From: Membranipora membranacea
Lineage: Eukaryota; Bryozoa; Gymnolaemata; Cheilostomatida; Membraniporidae
Length of the DNA: 64,000 nucleotides
Reading direction: 5' to 3'
NCBI GenBank assembly: GCA_914767715.1
Contig: OU612073.1
Location: forward strand, 14,074,001 to 14,138,000
In this document: in pieces, positions 35,928 to 48,941 of the stretch
How the letters are laid out: every line of letters begins with the position of its first letter
Numbering within the stretch: the first letter of the stretch is position 1
The notes under the pieces: generated by a model
Seen by the model: only the letters and a program-made list of their open reading frames with translations
Database searches by the model: none
Told to the model about the DNA's origin: nothing
Position numbers and translations under genes: made by a program

Positions 35928-38900
35928 TCATGACGCAGAATGAGAGGATGTAGATGGATCAAATGGATACATGGCGACAGCAGTAGGAGCAGCAGCACCG
36001 CTCGGCTGATCGCCGACATCCAGATGTACAACCTGAGGCTGGGGGAAGTGTGCTGTAACACAAAAGGCAGACAATTACATAAAAGTAAATAAATATGTTA
36101 GCTTTCCTAATTATATTCAAATTAAAAGTCCAGGTACAAGTGTGATTACCTCCTCGAATCTTCCCTCTTGAGTGGTCGGACTTGAATCCAATCCAAGTTT
36201 GAAGATATGGTGAAATGTTCAAGGTGAAGACAACTCGCATATTGTAACAGAAAATCTAAACTACTTCATAATAATGTAGCCCGAAGTACCTGGTAATTGT
36301 TTATCTCTGATTTGAGGGGCGGGTACACTAGACACCGTGTAATGTTGTGTGAGTAGAGGTAGATTAGTGGTCTGTTCTGTATCTATCTGAGTGGGTATGG
36401 GATACACCTCGGAGTTATATGATGACTGTGACGTATTACCAGCTGTGTGGGGGTGTGGGTGTAGTAGGTTAGATATAATCTGATCACCTGTCTGTATTAC
36501 GGGCTGATGAGCCCACTCCTTACCATCTGTATCAGCCTTTGTCCAGCCGTGTCGTGTCCTACAAATAGATGGAGCAAAGTCATATAGCATTTACAAAGTA
36601 TCTGGATTAAGTGCTCAGGTATCTGGATGCAACAGATGGCTGGAATTTCATTATCAACTACATTCCCACCAACATGATGGGAATGTGGTGGATAATGGAA
36701 TGTGACTACCATCCACCCTAGCAACTTTTGAGCACTTAAACTAATTAGATGAGTTGTTATACAAGACAGTGCCTGCTGGTGAGTCAAGGCAACTCCTTGG
36801 TCAAGGTGATCAATTTGAGCTTTGTACTGCATTTATATATATAATTCTATTCAAGAAGGTCTTACCTTTCAATTGAAAAAAGGACCCTCAAACAGGATAG
36901 CTAGCAATAAATAAATAAATAAACAAGCGTCTGGTGCAATCTAGACAAGCGAACATTAAAAATCTATCAGGAATTTAGAAAGGAAATACGCTGACATTTA
37001 TTGTCAGGTATTTGTGTGAGAGGTATTTGTGTGAGGTATTTGTGTGAGGTGACCATGCCTATGACTATCACTCCATAATACCCAAATAGCACATAATTTA
37101 TACCTGTAATGTTTTGTGAGGCCATGAGGCCGTTTAGCTGAGTATCCACATATATCACATAGGTAAGGTCGGACGTCTGAGTGAGCCCTCATATGTAGCT
37201 AAAACCAGTCACAATGATGCTAGGGTTACTAATGGTTTTGTCAACACGCAAAAAGAATTGCCAAATTGACTGACATATGCATACTGACTCTCGTGATCTG
37301 ACTGGGCATGTAGATCACTGATAAACTAGGCTATCATTACCACAAAGCAGGTGTCGTAAGGCTAAGTATGCATCATGCGTGACTTGAATTTGCGCATGTG
37401 CAAGAACAATGAGTTTAGTTTGGGTTCTGATTGCAACTTTGGAAAGGGGAAATGGGATATCCCCTGCATAAACTGTCACTCAAAATCAGCTAATAATGAC
37501 AAGAGAGGATAACTATTAATAACAAATCCGCACGCTTCAGGGAGTATGTCACCAGAGCAGGTAGCCAATCAGATGGCTTCGGAATTCCGAGACTCAATTT
37601 TGCAGAGATCAGCTCATGTCCAGAGCTGAGCATGCGCAGAATGTGACATATGTTAAATTCTGACTCTTCAAAAATCAAATCACTTTAGCATATTACTCAA
37701 ACAATTTAATGACAAGAGAACAAGCAAGAACATTGCAAAAAAATTGGAACTTAACCTCTTTTTGGGATAATGGAAGGATTATCAATAGTGAAGCATCACG
37801 GTGAACAGCAATATTAGACAGTGCATGACTGACCAGCATACATATTCCTAAAGTATAATGTAATTGACATAATCCCATACCTTGAAGTAGCGATCCACAG
37901 GGGTAGAATAAGCACAATGACTACAATATATCATAGTGACATCTTCTCCGCCGTGCTTCTGTAGCTGATGAAACTTTAAACTTTTAGTATCAGCAGCAGA
38001 ATAATCACAGCTTGTACATTTATACGGCTTCTCACCTAAAGATACATGGTAATATGATTGAATGAAATGATAGCCGATAGGTGAATAATTCTCAACTCAT
38101 TGATACATCAATACAATCAGTTGTGAGGAAATAAAACAGATAATTAGAGCAACTGTGGTTCAATTTTGTGCAGTAAAAGTAAACTGTATTTATATAACCT
38201 AAATAAGAGTTTTCTACTCATTGAACTAACATCGCAGATGGAACACAACTCCAAATTAGTGGTACAAACCTTGTCCAGACAGCTTACACCCTCTCTGCTT
38301 ACACAATGTTTTCTTTTCATCAAAAACAGATTGGGTCTTGAGAGTAAAAAACATCGTACTTGTCTCATATAAATATGCAAACTGGACATCAAATAAAGTC
38401 ACAGTGTGGTTAGACATGACTTTGCTAAACCATGCTTTCTAACTTGATATCCCAAATTTCATAATTTTCAAACGCGGGGCACTAGAACACCTCAAAGTAC
38501 AAGTTATGATTTATCTCCAATACAAATAATATTGCTTCAACCACTAAATTCATGATCAAACTTCTTGTACTGATTAAGCAATAGGGACAATAGTTTCAAT
38601 ATGATTTAATAATCATGTCTTTAGTTTACATCAATTCATTCTACGCCCGCTCACCAGTATGAGTGAGTTTATGCCTATCTAGTGTAGACCTCTGTGCTGC
38701 TCTATATGTACACTTATCACATGCATACGGCTTCTCACCGCTGTGTATCCGTCTGTGTCTATCCATCCTAGCCTTCTGTGTACTCGAGTAATCACAGAAC
38801 TCACAATTCAGCCTCTCCGGAGGAGCTAAGTCCTTCTAAAATCAGGTAACACAAGCGTGTAACACAGTCAAATACTATCAAAAATAAAAGCGTAGCATTT

Positions 38901-41900
38901 CGTGTCTGACATAGATGGGATATGCAGTTTATTTTGATTATCACAATTGGTAACACCAACTTATATCGCATCATGTATCATTCGATGAGTGACACTATAC
39001 GTTTCGTGTCTGACATAGATCGTGTTTGCAGTGTATTAGTATTATTCCAATGGGTAACTCTAGTTTATTTCGCATTGTGTCCCCAATCGATGAGTTACAC
39101 GTGTCAATCTCAATGCAGACATTCAACATTGCAACTAAGCAAGTAACTACATATCTTCATCGGAAGATCAAAGAGTAACAAGCATGAGAATATATGAATA
39201 TTATTTAGATTGAATAATGACACACATATTGTACAAGGGAAGGTAACTCACATCCCGTCCGGCGTGTACGCTCGACTTCATATGTCTCATCAGGTGATAC
39301 TTGTCTCTACAGGAGAAGGTACAGAGTGTACACTTGACAGGCCTCTCTCCTGTGTGAGATTTCAGATGTCTGTTAAAGTGATCCTTCCTGGCTGTCTGAT
39401 ATCCACATTTCTCACAGGTTAATAACTTATCCAGGGCTGAGTTAGGAGGCACTGTAACAATCATACAACAGCGTTAAATATTGACAATGGTTATGATAGC
39501 GCATTTTTCCCACCAAACAAGTGAATCTTGGTAGTAATTCACATGAAAATTTTGCAGAAGTATTGCTTCAACTCATATACTGTGTTTTAGCAATACTTTC
39601 TGATATCATGCTATTTGCTATCATCAAATATAATGACTTTTCTTTAGCTTGTTCCAACAGTAATGGTTTTGCCCAAAATTGATTGACATGAGCCGTGTCT
39701 GAGGGATCATACAATGCTCTCAATGCAAGATGTAAGGAGCTGAGCTAATGATGTACAGAAGAGAATAGGTTATTAGACTCAATTCGTCGATGAACCATTG
39801 TCCTAGATTGATTGTGAAAGAATCAGGTAAACCTGATACTTTCACAATCACTTTAAAGAGTCTCATGTCCTAATTAACACAAAAATTGCACCAATTAAGA
39901 AGAGCAATGACTATACAGTTAGGCTCCAAGGTGAACTATCCCTTCATACTGAGTTTTTCTGTTTTTCTTTCATTGTTGAATGCGTTTTGACCTGATAGAA
40001 AAACTAAAATTAGGCTAAAAACCTGATGATCTAAACAGCATGATAATTGAGATATGTCCAAAGAGGGAAACTTCACACATGTGGTGTGCATATTATTTTC
40101 TTCCTAGTGTGGGAATTCAATCAACCACAGTAAACTCAGTCACAGCATATTCCTGCTGGGACTCCCTGATTCAGTAGACATTACCTAGTTTGCCGGGCTT
40201 CAGCTGTTTGTATGGATCTGGTCTCATTGTTAATGCACACTGTGGTAGATTGGTAGTGAAGTTCAGGTTTCCCATACCAGAAAGCTTCTGAGAAAGGGAG
40301 ATATCTGTTGGTGCTGTTGGTGGTGCGCCTTGTTGAGCAGAGGCAAGAACTGGTGTAGAAACAGGTGGCGCACAGAACTGGCCCGCTGTCAAGAAAAATG
40401 GTAGAAAACATGAATTTGTGGCAATCTAGGAACAAGGCTATTATTCTATGACTATGAAGAAGACACAGTAAACAGTAGGGATTTGACAGGGTCTGTCAGT
40501 ATAACTTTCAAAGCCATAGCAAATTTTGAAAATTCGTTTTGGTGTTGATGAGGAGTTATTGTGGAAACTGATCAGTATCTGACTTCCCGTCTAGAGCCAC
40601 AAAAAATATGTTCATACAATTATTTCGAAACTTGATTTCATAGAGAGGCTATGCTAGGCTGCTTACGTAGTGGAGTGAGAGGGAAAATTGGTGTAATTTT
40701 GTGCGAATCGGTAAAGGCTTCTTTCACATGATCAAGTGGAGGCTCATCGGCGGGCATAACGTCAGAGGTGGAGACGTCTGTAGAGGAATCAACAACTGAG
40801 CTGTCCTAAAAAGGTGCATAGATGAAAGGATAGAAATGAGTAGGTTATGTAAAAATAAACCAAGCCTAGTCATAATACCCTAGGGACAAACTAAGGGTGT
40901 GGTACATGCATTCTAAGAAGGTTACAAGAGGGTTGGAGATTGGATGCCTACCTCTGAAATGACATCAAACCAGAAGATTCAATCAACAAGTACATGTGCA
41001 GGCAGTGTAAATGGGTCAGTAAAATGGATCATTGAAAGATTGAAAAGTTAATGCGCTTGATATATTGTTAATCTCAATGAATTTGCAAGTAACGCAATCA
41101 GGCCTTCATCTCGCTTGGATAGTGTAATAAGAAAGTCATCCGGATTATATTTCTGCGTCCATCTGTGGGCTCATAAATACCTTTGACGTTTGTTCTATAT
41201 ACCCTGCTTGGTCCAACAGCAGCCCTTTGATACAGCCCAAAACATTCTCTACTAAATAGATCGCACTGGCTACTTTTGATGCTCTCCGTAATTCAATGGC
41301 TTTCATAAGAAGAAAGGCATCTTTCTCCGACAAAACATCATCCATTTTACGCAGAAGACGGTAAGCCTGAAATAAGCGAAAATGTATGATCAGCAGTTAT
41401 AAGGGAATTCACAATAAAATTCACGTTTGCAGATTTGTAGGAAAAATTGCTTAAAAGTCTCGATATGAATTTATGGATCAGTGGTAAATTATGGCTTCTT
41501 TTTAATTGGAAATATTTCATCAGCAGCCTATAAAACTTGGTGTGTGTAACTGAATCTTGCTAAAAAAACTGGCAGCTGTTACATTTGTCATTGATTGGCA
41601 CCCTAGTAACAACCTTCAAAAAGCTGTTTGACCATGGTTTACAAGTGGTCGGCTGTGCGTTACTGAACTTGTGGACCTGTCTAATATGAGAAATATGTCC
41701 AGAAACCGTACATAAATAGTCATATGCTTGTTCTGGGTAATATATCCATCACAATAAATCTGGAACTAGTATACAGTAACAAGAGTACATATGTGTTTTT
41801 CTTATTGCTACTTTGTTTAGAGTAGGTGATTGATTCCGAACAGGCTGGGACATACTGCCCCAAACTCCCTGGTTGCAGTGGCGCAAACAAGGAGTTAGAT

Positions 41901-43198
41901 AGATTGAATATTATGATTTTAAAGAGTTGAGTAAACTCCTCAAACACTTACTCATATTCAAACCTTTACAATTCAATCGGAAACTGGAAACAACTCCCAT
42001 ATGACTTCTGCATTTCCTGACTTTGGGCCCCCACCCACACATAGCCCAAAGTCAGGAAATGCAGTAGTCCTATGCCAACTCAGGTTATAATGTATCTTTG
42101 TATACATTATCTAGCTTGCTAGTATGTAGTCATGGGGTAGTATCAACCATTGGTGTTTTTTTGGGTGGTTGATACTGGACATTGACAAAGTTAGGCATGT
42201 AAGCAAGGAGTGATGTAAGTAAGTCCCAGAGGCCAATCTGGGTAGCCCACAGGACAGGTCTACTCCATCACCTGGCCCTCTGCTATTATGTTTCACTGGG
42301 TCCCTTGGGCTTTTGTTGGAGGCAAAGGGAAACAGTCACATGTGACAGTTAAATTATTAGTGTTTAACAAATAGGGAATAGAAGTAGTAGAGGCTGAAAG
42401 ATGACACCAGATGACACACACTCACTGATTAACAAAAGCTTTCCCTGTAACAATAACATAACAAATATGAAATGAAGCATACAAAACAAAAGCTACTGGA
42501 TTTTTAGTGATGCTTCCATCATGCTGCCCAGATGCTCCATAGTTGGAATGGGTGGGCTCAAACAATGATCTTCCTCATTTGTGAGAGAAAGGTTGAGGTA
42601 GCGGCAGGGAGAATCGGGGAGAATGGAGAGGGATGTTAGAAAAATATTTTTTCTTAGAAATTTAGAGACAAATGTGATTATTGGACTCACTGTGAAAATC
42701 TATTCATAAAATATGGAGTTGTCCAACTCTACCAATACCATAACAATTCAGACAATATTAATAGTATAACCAAGTTTTTACTCCTTATTAGTAGTAGTAG
42801 TAATCTTTTTATTGAGATACAAAACTACAGAAGAACACAAAAGCCTCTATTTGCAGGTAAAAATGATGATCCAGTTTGGCAGATTGAAATATTGTTTCCA
42901 ATTTATTGACAAAAATGAAATTTTTTTTTCTTTTGAGGTTAATAGTGAGACATAAAAAAGAGATGTGTTTATAAAGTTTAAGTCAAAATATATGATGAAG
43001 TAAGCAGCTTGAGTATTTATGTGATATCTAAACCTGAGCTGATTATTATAACTCCCTGTATCTGATGATAATGAGGTAAACAAATCAAATCTATCGAGTT
43101 ACCTCAGTTTGTCTCTAGCCTGTCACAGGAACCTTTTTTGCTGTTTCTGTTCCCACCAAATCACGAATCCTTGTCAGTATCCTTATAGATCCTCCCAT
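35928..43198 (-). CDS. C2H2 zinc-finger protein, seven fingers
   Basis: This is a probable nuclear DNA-binding regulator. Exons 2-10 are 41366-41181, 40805-40667, 40385-40185, 39451-39252, 38835-38655, 38035-37881, 37198-37104, 36558-36290 and 36052-35928; all phases join (517 codons to TGA). The first segment is helical and unrecognised, the next is acidic and Ser/Pro-rich. Seven C2H2 fingers then run through exons 5-8, most with CxxCxY and TGERP/SGEKP linkers, the spacing seen in REST/ZNF-type arrays. The C-terminus is Pro/Gln/Thr-rich and finger-free. The start is uncertain: a well-placed ATG at 43198 (GCCATGG context) gives a 66-nt exon 43198-43133 that joins in phase, but its donor (GGTTCC) is weak. 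Without it the 5' end is open. Confidence 0.82.
36624..36750. mobile_element. Inverted-repeat element in zinc-finger gene intron
   Basis: Outer ends AAGTGCTCA and TGAGCACTT, with an inner stem CATTATCAACTACATTCCCA against GGGAATGTGGTGGATAATG. It lies just upstream of exon 9 and is probably a small foldback transposon. No clear target duplication. Confidence 0.55.
39810..39849. repeat. 40-bp near-perfect hairpin
   Basis: GATTGTGAAAG..TCAGGT is followed immediately by ACCTGA..CTTTCACAATC. It lies in the zinc-finger gene intron between exons 4 and 5. It may be a minimal foldback-element remnant. Confidence 0.7.
42008..42064. repeat. 57-bp inverted repeat
   Basis: Arms CTGCATTTCCTGACTTTGGG and CCCAAAGTCAGGAAATGCAG are perfect, with a C-rich loop. 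A second hairpin lies close by (42158-42176: GTATCAACCA with TGGTTGATAC). Both fall between zinc-finger gene exons 1 and 2. Confidence 0.8.
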
Positions 43199-44568
43199 GG
43201 CACGTTAAGATTCCAGCAGATGGTGAAAATCTTGTTATGTGACTTCTGAATCGTACGGATTAACGATAGGTGGACCTTGACCAGAAGAAGCAATTACTCT
43301 CCAAATAAGTAAGATAGGGAGTCAAATTTTGTATTGTACATTGCCGCTCTCTAATGCCAGCTAACAGTTGGCTCTTTCGGCCAAATTAGTTCAGTAGAGA
43401 AGCCACAAATTGTGTCTTCAAACAGGCAATAAACAATCTCTCACAAGGTATTTTGAGAATTGTAACAAATTCTTAGACAAGGTTCTTGGCTGATTTCAAC
43501 CAAGAGAAAAGTATTCACTAGCCATCCACTCTGGAAAATACTCTAATCATGTTAATTCCAGTTTATCTGAAAAATATGAGTCAGCTCAGTCAGAAGATTT
43601 GCTATTATCCATCCAGGTATTTTGTATATTTTGCTAGATTGAATTGGGAAGATTATTGCTTTTTCAGGGTTTTTAATAGCCTGCCTTGACAAGCTTTGTT
43701 CGGTGACAAAGCTTGTCAAGACAGGCTAGGTTTTTGATAGTTTATATTTCGTATACAACGCTTTTTATTTGCAACTAAGTTATATCAATCATGGGTTCTG
43801 TCTGTATCTTAAATTTGTATCAAACAATTAAGCATGAGTGTAAGGTATACTCTATTATTGACATATAAAATCAGGGAAAATATCAAAGTGTGTAAGGACC
43901 TTGGGTAAATAATGTAAAAACGAATATCTAGCATGATTCTGAATCTACGCATGAAATAAATTAAAATTAAATATTGCCAATAAATATGGCAAGAATTTTT
44001 CACATATCACAAAAAAGTATAGCACATGATTTAAATATAGGAGTGCAATGAGTAAGGCTGGTACCTCATACAGCATTAACAAACAGGAAATGTTACAAGA
44101 CCGTGCACCGTGGAATTTTGATCGCAAGTAATTAACAACAAGAGAAAAGAAGTTACGCCTCATGTACAAGTACATTAACCAACAGTATATAACTAGCACC
44201 ACTAAGCTCTAAGAAGTGATGAAATGTATAAGTAAATAGAACAAATCCCAGCTCTCCTCAACCAGGTGAAAGTTTATAGCGTAGATTTTCCTAAAACAGA
44301 AGATAAAATATCTTTTATCTGTTGCCTTTTGGAAATATATGTTAATGTGTAACCCTTGCCATTGTGATGGCCCTGATTGGCATGTGGTTCTCTCCGAATC
44401 AATCAGAGTCAACACATTGGCTAGTGCAACCCTGTTTAAAAATTATATGATTAAGTTGACTTGATCTTATATCGATGTCCTCAAGAAGGCGGTCACAAAA
44501 TGTCATATTCAAGTGTAACACGTCACCCTTCCTATGATAACATTACAAATTACAAACCTAAGTTTTTT
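43199..44568. other. Intergenic, zinc-finger gene to ARL6IP5
   Basis: It holds the 5' flank of the zinc-finger gene, one MITE (43678-43728) and the 3' flank of ARL6IP5. No coding exon recognised. Confidence 0.5.
43678..43728. mobile_element. MITE, AGCCTGTCTTGACAA family, copy 2 (short)
   Basis: The arms AGCCTGCCTTGACAAGCTTT and AAAGCTTGTCAAGACAGGCT face each other across only a few bases. The flanks GGTTTTTAAT and GGTTTTTGAT are a 10-bp duplication with one change. Confidence 0.85.
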
Positions 44569-46753
44569 TCATGATCCAGCCTCTTGCTCTTGTCCCAGTG
44601 CCTCTAGTATGACACCCATAGGTGTTCTCTTCAGTCCCACGTATTCCTTAAACCTGGATAGCTTATTGCTTACATTCCTCATGCGCAGTGATGCATGTAT
44701 TACTGTCACTGTATATGAAGATAAAGAATAGCAATTGCGTTACAATAAATGACAGAAGTTATATGCACTTATTGAATGAGCAGACAACTCGAAAGTATAT
44801 ACCAATTATACATAATCATATCTTTTTGGAAACTAGCATTATTTCTATTAACAGGTTCTGAAACAGGCACATATTGCGTGCCCAAGCTGTTCAGGAGGGA
44901 CCGGAAGTGCTCACCACCATTTCATTTCTATCTGACATTCGAACTCAATATAATAATTGTGAGCAATTTTAATATCCAAACTCAAAATTGTGGTTGACAA
45001 TGATGCAGGTCTGTTATGTGAGGAGCTGGAGAAACACATACAAGGCAAGAGTGCACAGCTAAGCAGTAAACATGTACATTTGTAGCTTCAATCCTTGGGG
45101 GTCTTCCAATTAAAAACAGCCAAAATCGCAATCTGATCGCTCATGTGATAGATCATTTGCATCACTTATTCTAATTGAAAGCCCCCCCCCCTGTATCCCA
45201 TAAACAACTGAGGCATCTACAGAAAAGGTACAGTCAAAGGTCAGTCATTACACTCACAAGCCACAGGTAGAAGCAGTCCAAAGAAGAAGACAAATACTGC
45301 TCCGATAACTCTCGTGAGAATGTATACTATCAGACCTATAGATAATACTGAGATTATTGGGTGCTTTGCCTTGAAGCGCCGGTACTCCAGAGAATTATTA
45401 GTAATCTGTACAAAGCCGATGAATGCTAGTACAGTAATAATAACTCCAGTGACCATCTGTACGGGATGGAAAAATCTACAAGTAAAATAACATTAATTGA
45501 GATGTAGAAGGATAACCACAAATACATAATAGTTATTATCCTGCTACAATGCAATTGTCTACTGTGTAACATGACTGGTGAGCTCTCATCTACCCACTGA
45601 GGTATCCTATCAGTGTATCCACCTGTAAACTGTGACAGCATTCTGGATCACACTCAAATCCTCTTACAGATAGCCTACCGACGGATCACAGTCATAGATC
45701 ACAGACCAAAGCTGTTTTAAAGTTAGAATATATTTAATTATGAATGTTCTGTAACAGCACTTGGCTGAGGTAAAGGCAGTAAGTTGGGATATCAATAGGG
45801 CCATATATTGAGCTTATGAGGCAGATATCATAGAATGTAACTGATAAACAGGATAAAACTACACAGATTATTGAATTGCTATCAAGGGAAGATAGGCAAT
45901 TATTATAAGGCCTATACATCTCTGGTTTATCCAACACAAAGCTAATTTCATGATGGTGATTCTATCGTTGTTCCATTCCACTGTTGGCATTGATAAAATG
46001 CCTTGAAAATAGCTTGGCAACCAAAGAACATCTGCAGTTTGTGCAAGTCTAGTGGTTGGAAAAGAAGGCCTCAAACAAAGGGTCTGCAAGACATGTGGTT
46101 TGTTATCGTAGAGCAGATGATTGTATAAAAGGCGATCAAGAACAAGCGCTTACTGCCAGTAATAAGTTCAGAACAAGTTTTTTCCCTCTGTGGTGGTTGT
46201 GTGCAATTGTTAGGAATCAACAGCACGACGGCCTGATGCACACATCATTTATGTTTTCCCCTGCATTTACAGAGGGAAGGAACTTGTTGTTCTAATATCA
46301 GTAGCCATGACAGTGCGTTAGTGTGGAAAGGCATTGTTGTGTCGGGAGCAATGCCAGTCTCACAGCCTATGATCTGCATGGAAACTCAGGTAACATACAT
46401 CCCATCTCTGAATTTTGTTTTGTGTATGCAGTGAGTGGTCTCTTAGTGAGTTAGGCAAAGGCCAACCTTCCAAGTCTAACAAACTCTTCATCCATTCAAT
46501 GTAACAATGTCCAATGTCAGCAATAATGTCAAAAAGCAAATAACAAATTACAATGAAGCAACTAGCTAGGAACTTACCCAACCAGAAGAAAAACAAGGAC
46601 TGCACTCAACATGTAGTTAGTTTGATAGTAAAGCAAGTTATTTATAACTCTGTTTGCACATCTCTCCACATCTTTTATGTCAGGAACCTGAAATCTGGCT
46701 CCTTCCAAAAGGAAATCATTGAGAGGCCTCAGAGGTGCCAACTCAACATCCAT
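44569..46753 (-). CDS. ARL6IP5: ARL6IP5 / PRAF3-type PRA1 family protein
   Basis: A small ER/Golgi membrane protein of 175 residues (human orthologue 188). Exons are 46753-46578, 45475-45258 and 44702-44569, with phases 2 and 1 that join cleanly. The N-terminus begins [14 protein letters not shown] and contains [14 protein letters not shown], the most conserved signature of the family. Hydrophobic hairpins of the PRA1 domain follow in exon 2. The C-terminus has IHASLRMRN and [13 protein letters not shown], again diagnostic. The family interacts with ARL6 and with glutamate transporters and shapes ER export; the same role here is inferred from sequence alone. Confidence 0.95.
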
Positions 46754-47413
46754 TCTGATTCAATTCCAGTGACTATCTGAGATGGATATGTCTTGTTGTC
46801 AGTCCTATGGTGGACTCTGACCCAAATCATAGCACGTCATGGTCTATGTTCATGAGAGTTGAGGTCAAGGGTTATCTCAATTTGGAGTGGCTTCATAGAC
46901 TGTCAGCAAAATGTCAAGGTTGTGAGTGTGGACAACTCCTGATTTATTATTTGCAGAGAGTTATCCCTGGTTATCCCAAATGACAGGATCTTTGTACCCA
47001 ATTGGCTTGCGGAGGTAAAAAAGTGCTTACACTTTTCAACCTTCTTTTGACCGACAGGAACAGACCGTGCTACATGCTCATATGTGATTACCACTGGTAA
47101 AAGCAAGTTCAGATCAGTAACATTTTCAACCAATAAAGGACCAAAACAATGTCCGTTCTGTTTTATAATGGAGATGGTTGTTTCATAACATGTGTTGGTA
47201 TTGATGCAGTTTCTTGCAATGCATTGTATTATATGTAAAGATTATGTTGCATATTTGGACCAACATAATTGGTTTATAAATCCCTCAGATGTTATGGTTA
47301 TGTACAGTTTTATATTACCTTTATTTTGCTGATGGTATCGCAAAATAACAACAGATGAGATAAACAATCTTGTGAAGGCATAAGAGAAAAAAGATATAGA
47401 ACACAGTAATAAC
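46754..47413. other. Intergenic, ARL6IP5 to RPL36A
   Basis: It contains the ARL6IP5 5' flank and the RPL36A 3' UTR, with a minus-strand AATAAA at 47325-47320, about 90 nt past the stop. The open minus-strand stretch 47133-46903 shows no domain and is not called. Confidence 0.5.
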
Positions 47414-48911
47414 TTAAAACTGGATCATCTGTCCCTTCTTCTTTTTGTCTCCTCCGAGCTCAAAGTGCTTGCATCTCTTGATGGGCAACTGCTTTTTGTA
47501 CTTGCAGGTTGTGCACTCCATCTTCAATACAATCTTCTTTGTGGTTTTGGCCTGTCGGAAAACATCAAGAATGTATTGGTAAGTGAGTAGGGAAATTACC
47601 TATCCAACGATCCCTAGCCACCAGTACAAGGACTACACGTGTAGAATGATTTACATCGAGAGCCATGCTGACTGGCACGTAGAGTTGAACAGTAATGCAA
47701 GTATGGCTGGTCTTTACGGCTAAATTGAGTAAGTCGTATACCTGCACAGGAGCAATTAAAGTGAGAAAAACAGGCCAACTTGCAGTGCAACAAGCGTTTG
47801 CAAATGTGTTCATCATGTACGAATTCTACTCACCTTTTTGTGGAACACCTGTTTGGTTTGACCTCCATAACCCTGCTGCTTACGATCGTAACGTCTCTTT
47901 CCTGCATAGAAAAGTCCACTTTTAATTATGTGTATCATACACAGGACTGACACCTTTCAAGATATAGGATCAGTCAAATTTTACATTTAAAGGATATGTT
48001 TTGATTAAATAAAAGTTTCTCGATAATGATTAACTGGACATGTATGCGTATCTCTCTTTCTCAGTAATGATTTATCGCGGCTTGACCAATTAGGATGATG
48101 CAATAAGAACATCTACCAACAAACCTTGAGCGTAGACTGAGTCTTTTCCCTTCTTGTATTGGGTGACTTTGTGGAGGGTGTGCTTCTTGCACTTTTTTCC
48201 CTTACAGAAGGTCTTTCTCTGCTTTGGTACGTTAACCTGAAATGAGAAAAAAGGTGCATACAATTACATTAGATATGATCTATCGACTCCACTAAGTGTA
48301 AATTAATTTACTAATCAGTACTCATCTACAATGTTCTGCAACCATCCATTCCATATTATATACTGATCAGTAGAGTAGAATTATCAACATTTGTTACTTT
48401 GTCTTCTATCCAGTTCGGTTACTTTAACTTCAATGCAAATCAAGAGGCTCATCTATGCTATATATTTACACACTGGCAGACCAACTCGATAATGAAGACT
48501 AGAAATCATTGTGGACATACAACTCCAAAAATGGCCACAGTCAATGACCAGAATTTGTGCTGTCTTCATTTGTAACAGCTCAACCCCACAATAACTGGTT
48601 GCAGGCGTCAAGAGCTAGCTATAACCATTAATCATGGTTATGAGCATATGTTGTTCCTAATTGATAAGTTCTTAAGTTGTCTAACTGGCAGTAAATGATA
48701 GGGAAATGTTGTGTATTGATACTGAAAATATTGGTAAAAAGCCTTGGAGGCTGTTAGCAACTATGGGTGGCTGGTGTTTTCTCCAAAACACTACATAATA
48801 ACAATGAGATATAGGTGGTGTTATTGAAGGCACAGAAACAACTGAAAGATAGGAATACATGATGATGGTGGTCGATTAAATAAACCATAAGATATTTAGC
48901 AAACCTACCAT
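47414..48911 (-). CDS. RPL36A: 60S ribosomal protein eL42 (L36A/L44)
   Basis: Full-length 106-residue protein of the large ribosomal subunit. Exon 1 is only the ATG (48911-48909) before a GTAGGT donor; then 48236-48125, 47901-47834 and 47551-47414. The start [16 protein letters not shown], the zinc-ribbon cysteines (CKGKKC early, CTTCKYKKQ late), the [15 protein letters not shown]-like middle and the end MIQF are all as expected. eL42 sits near the ribosomal E-site. Having the first intron directly after the start codon is common for ribosomal protein genes. Confidence 0.98.
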
Positions 48912-48926
48912 TTTGTAAGTATGGCT

Positions 48927-48941
48927 GAAGAGGACTTCCGG
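48927..48941 (-). promoter_or_regulatory. RPL36A core promoter: ETS-like site and TOP tract
   Basis: Reading the minus strand toward the ATG, CCGGAAGT (48941-48934, an ETS/GABP consensus) is followed at once by CCTCTTC (48933-48927), a 5' terminal-oligopyrimidine-like tract about 16 nt before the start codon. This pairing fits a ribosomal-protein promoter with translation controlled through TOP sequences. Confidence 0.6.

Noticed and set aside
42437-42455. A 19-nt micro-exon between good-looking acceptor and donor sites
   Set aside because: It cannot join exon 41366-41181 in an open frame.
42493-42690. Minus-strand frame with protein-like composition ending at TAG
   Set aside because: The long pyrimidine tract inside it argues for intron sequence; no neighbouring exon in phase and no domain.
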